NCBI GenBank assembly: GCA_023213395.1
Contig: CM041465.1
Location: 109,747,741-109,811,740 of the forward strand
Origin: Cycas panzhihuaensis
Lineage: Eukaryota; Cycadophyta
Length of the DNA: 64,000 nt
Direction: 5' to 3'
The position numbers and the translations under genes were made by a program. Below, one piece after another: positions 61,641-64,000 of the stretch (position 1 is its first letter; each line of letters begins with the position of its first letter). Below the pieces are notes generated by a model, which saw only the letters and a list, made by a program, of their open reading frames with translations, searched no databases and was not told where the DNA came from.

Positions 61641-64000
61641 AGAAAGGCTTACCCTTTGCAGTAGGTTGGGTAAATGCCCTTCGAAAATCGTAATGACCAG
61701 GACGCATTGGAATGGCCTTGGGAAAAAGAGGCACTTCCAGAGGATGGTTCTCTGGAAGATGATCAGAAGGAGTAGAAGAAGAAGCACCAGCTACTTCTTT
61801 GGTAGCTTGAGACCGAGTAAGGGCATACGAAGGAGTAGCCTCAAGCATTTGGATCACCTTCTTTCCCTTATTCTGGGACTGCGAAGGTGAAGGAGCGCAT
61901 TGGTTAGGAGAACACGAGGGAGAGGACGAATTCCAGGTGCCCTTCCCTTTATCGCGGGAAGGATGGGAATTCAGTGATCTTTTTCAGTTCCAGTTATTTT
62001 TGGATTGAATGTTGAGATCAAGTTCCCCATGTTTGGGGAATGGATCCCTATGGACTAGTTGGTCTAGATTAGGCCTTGAGGCCCATTTAGTAGAGGAGTC
62101 ACATTGAGGGGCATCCTTGGGATGCTGGGCCCTACAACGTCAGTTATCGTGAAAGCACTCCCCATGAATAAAGCACCACTTCTTCTCAAGCGAGGGATTT
62201 ATCTTCCTTGCTTGAGAGGATTGGGTGTTTCCATTCCTGGGGAGAGGATCTTGGGTAGCTTATTGAATTTGTTTATTGGAGGTTGGCGACAAAGGGGCTT
62301 GTAACTCAAGCCCCTTCATCGTACGTTCGAATGAACGTATGGTGGATGTAAGTGGATCTAGGGTCTTCTCAGTTGGATGAGAAGAAGACCTAGAAGATTG
62401 TTGTGGTTTAGTATCCTTGGTTGGAGGTGGTGCCTCACGTTGCTATGAGGGCTTGAGAGGCTTCTTGAGTCCAGCCTGGATCTCAACAGTGTCAAGCGCT
62501 AAGCACTTTGCAATCACGGAGTTGCATGTAGTCACCCCCATCTTGAGGACTTCCACATGTACTTCAGGGTGAGGTGCGTTAACGAAAAGGTCTCTCTTTA
62601 ACTCCTTGGGTAACATGGCCTTAGTGGAGTGAAGAAGGTCATGAAATCGTTGCATAAAGTCACGATTCATCTCATCGTGACTTTATTTGAGTGATAGGAG
62701 GGATTTCATTATGCTTTCAAATAGACGAGCTACATCAAAGTAGTTGATGAATTCATCCACCAATTACTGGAATGAAAAGATAGAACGAGCGGGAAGCCGA
62801 TAAAACCACTTAAGGGCATCGCCTTGTAAAGATCGAGGGAACAATTTCATTAAGATATGGTCGTAAGCCCAGTAATCAATACATGCCATAGAAAAACTAC
62901 GGACATGCTCCGCTGGGTCTTGTGAGGAAGTTCCATCAAATTTAGGAACTTCGGGAGGATAAGGCGGTAAGTTGGTCCTTAGCACCTCAATGGATAATGG
63001 CATCGATCGATAGTCCATAAAGGGACGTGCCCTTGCATGGACTATAGGATCTACAAATGGCAATGAGCAAGGAACAAATGGAGGTGGTAAACCCATCCCT
63101 CCTTGGGGAAGCACCCCTTGTTGGAAAGGGACTTGAGGATAAGCACCTTGAAAGGAAACTACGTTCCCTTGCGAAGGTGCAGTGTAAGAGACTACGCTAG
63201 ATGGTGGGAAAGAAGGGTGTGGAACCGTGTTTTACCCATATGGGCCACCTGTAGGTGGTGCAACCCCATATAGATGTAGCGAGTCCACATCATAAGTTGG
63301 AATGTTGTTCCCTTTACCCAGCCCCCAAGGTTGAGAGATATAACCTGGGGGTATGTAAAGGGAAGAACCACTAGGTTGGTTTTGGGGATATGTGGGAGTG
63401 GGTCCCACATGACTAGCAGCTAAACAACTAGTAGGACCTATAGGCCTACTAAGGAACACATGTGCCATATTAGGGGATGGCACATTAGCTTGGCTAGGAA
63501 AGGGTATGCTAACCCCCAACTGAGGGAAAGACATACCACGAGAGGGTCCTACAGAACTAAGACCATGGCGAGGGATGGAAGGTGCGACATTCGTCCTCAA
63601 GGTTGGTGTAGGAAAGGAGTAGGAGGAACACACGGGAATGAAAGGGTTGCTCGTAGTAGGAGGGGCAGGTGTGGATGAAGGTGGTAAAGGAGTGGATGAA
63701 GAAGATTCTCCATCATGCAAAACATCTTCAAACCACCTGGGACACGATTGAAGGCGAGCCGCTTGAAAGCACTTGCTAATAGCTTCAACCACATTGGTAG
63801 GAGGGGTATCTACGTGACCATAAGAGGTGGATGAGACCTCGAATGATGTAGACCCCTCAGGGTGCTCCTTGTAAGAATCACCAATCGAATGGTGGACCTC
63901 AAGAGAAAGCGTGTCTTCCACTACATGGGTAGAAGGACGGATGTCAAGGGGGTGATGTTGGTCGTCCGGGTAGAAAAAAGGATCGTCACCCTCTTGGGTG
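61641..64000 (-). pseudogene. gag (D), cut by window end
   Basis: Long open pieces: 63232-63921 (229 codons; SYKEHPEGSTSFEVSSTSYG, PRWFEDVLHDGESSSS, MSFPQLGVSIPFPSQANVPS, IPPGYISQPWGLGKGNN), 62764-63114 (PKFDGTSSQDPAEHVRSFSM, LFPRSLQGDALKWFYRLPAR) and 62443-62670 (core end). The zinc knuckle KKWCFIHGECFHDN..RC is near 62150-62195, with a stop inside. The first ~30 codons lie beyond 64000. This copy lacks the solo LTR found in F and shows the undisturbed gag sequence around that site. Confidence 0.87.

Overview
The window is transposable-element-rich DNA from a vascular plant, most likely one with a large genome. I find no host gene, tRNA, rRNA or bacterial feature. Almost every base belongs to nested, mostly decayed LTR retrotransposons of the Ty3/gypsy class. 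Most are of the Tat type. This rests on Tat-like gag and RT motifs, a second archaeal-type RNase H (aRNH) before the 3' LTR, and an extra antisense ORF with plant-mobile-domain (PMD) character between integrase and the 3' LTR. One fragment is a chromovirus. The species cannot be named from the sequence. Where homologous segments were compared, the copies are broken by stops and frameshifts, some of which look like consensus errors, so coding entries are given as pseudogenes.

Layout, left to right. 1-1021: end of an LTR (LTR-a, + strand). 1022-8756: minus-strand Tat body 'A', running right to left as gag, PR, RT, RNase H and IN, then a non-coding block and half of the antisense PMD ORF. 8757-10860: LTR-a (-) inserted in gag of A. 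10861-20698: pol-less element E1 (+). 20701-22852: second primer-binding site, then a chromovirus fragment H (+) with IN, chromodomain and putative LTR. 22857-26571: 5' end (gag, leader, PBS, LTR) of Tat element C (-). 26572-33960: 3' half of Tat element G (+) with non-coding hairpin block, antisense PMD gene, aRNH and 3' LTR. 33961-46556: Tat element F (-), whose body (copy 'B') is a near-identical duplicate of A, interrupted by a solo LTR-a in gag and by G in its PMD ORF. 46557-64000: Tat element D (-), interrupted by E2 (50983-60895), a complete LTR-to-LTR element with perfect 5-bp target duplications.

How the parts relate. D, A/B/F, C and G are autonomous-type Tat relatives, all now broken. 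E1 and E2 share LTRs of about 2.5 kb, gag, a protease region and the conserved 3' non-coding hairpin block, but lack RT, RNase H, IN and the PMD gene. They look like a non-autonomous family that would need enzymes supplied by Tat relatives. The 1-10860 segment recurs at 32934-43813 with the same nested insertions, so it was duplicated after those insertions; E1 then inserted only in the left copy.

The most interesting signals are: (1) an antisense PMD gene with its own TATA box and conserved GT-AG introns; (2) tandem hairpin repeats 3' of integrase, kept in elements that lost pol; (3) the pairing of a catalytically degraded retroviral-type RNase H with a second archaeal-type RNase H; (4) differences between duplicate copies that cluster at CAG/CTG and CG motifs, which suggests methylation-linked consensus errors.
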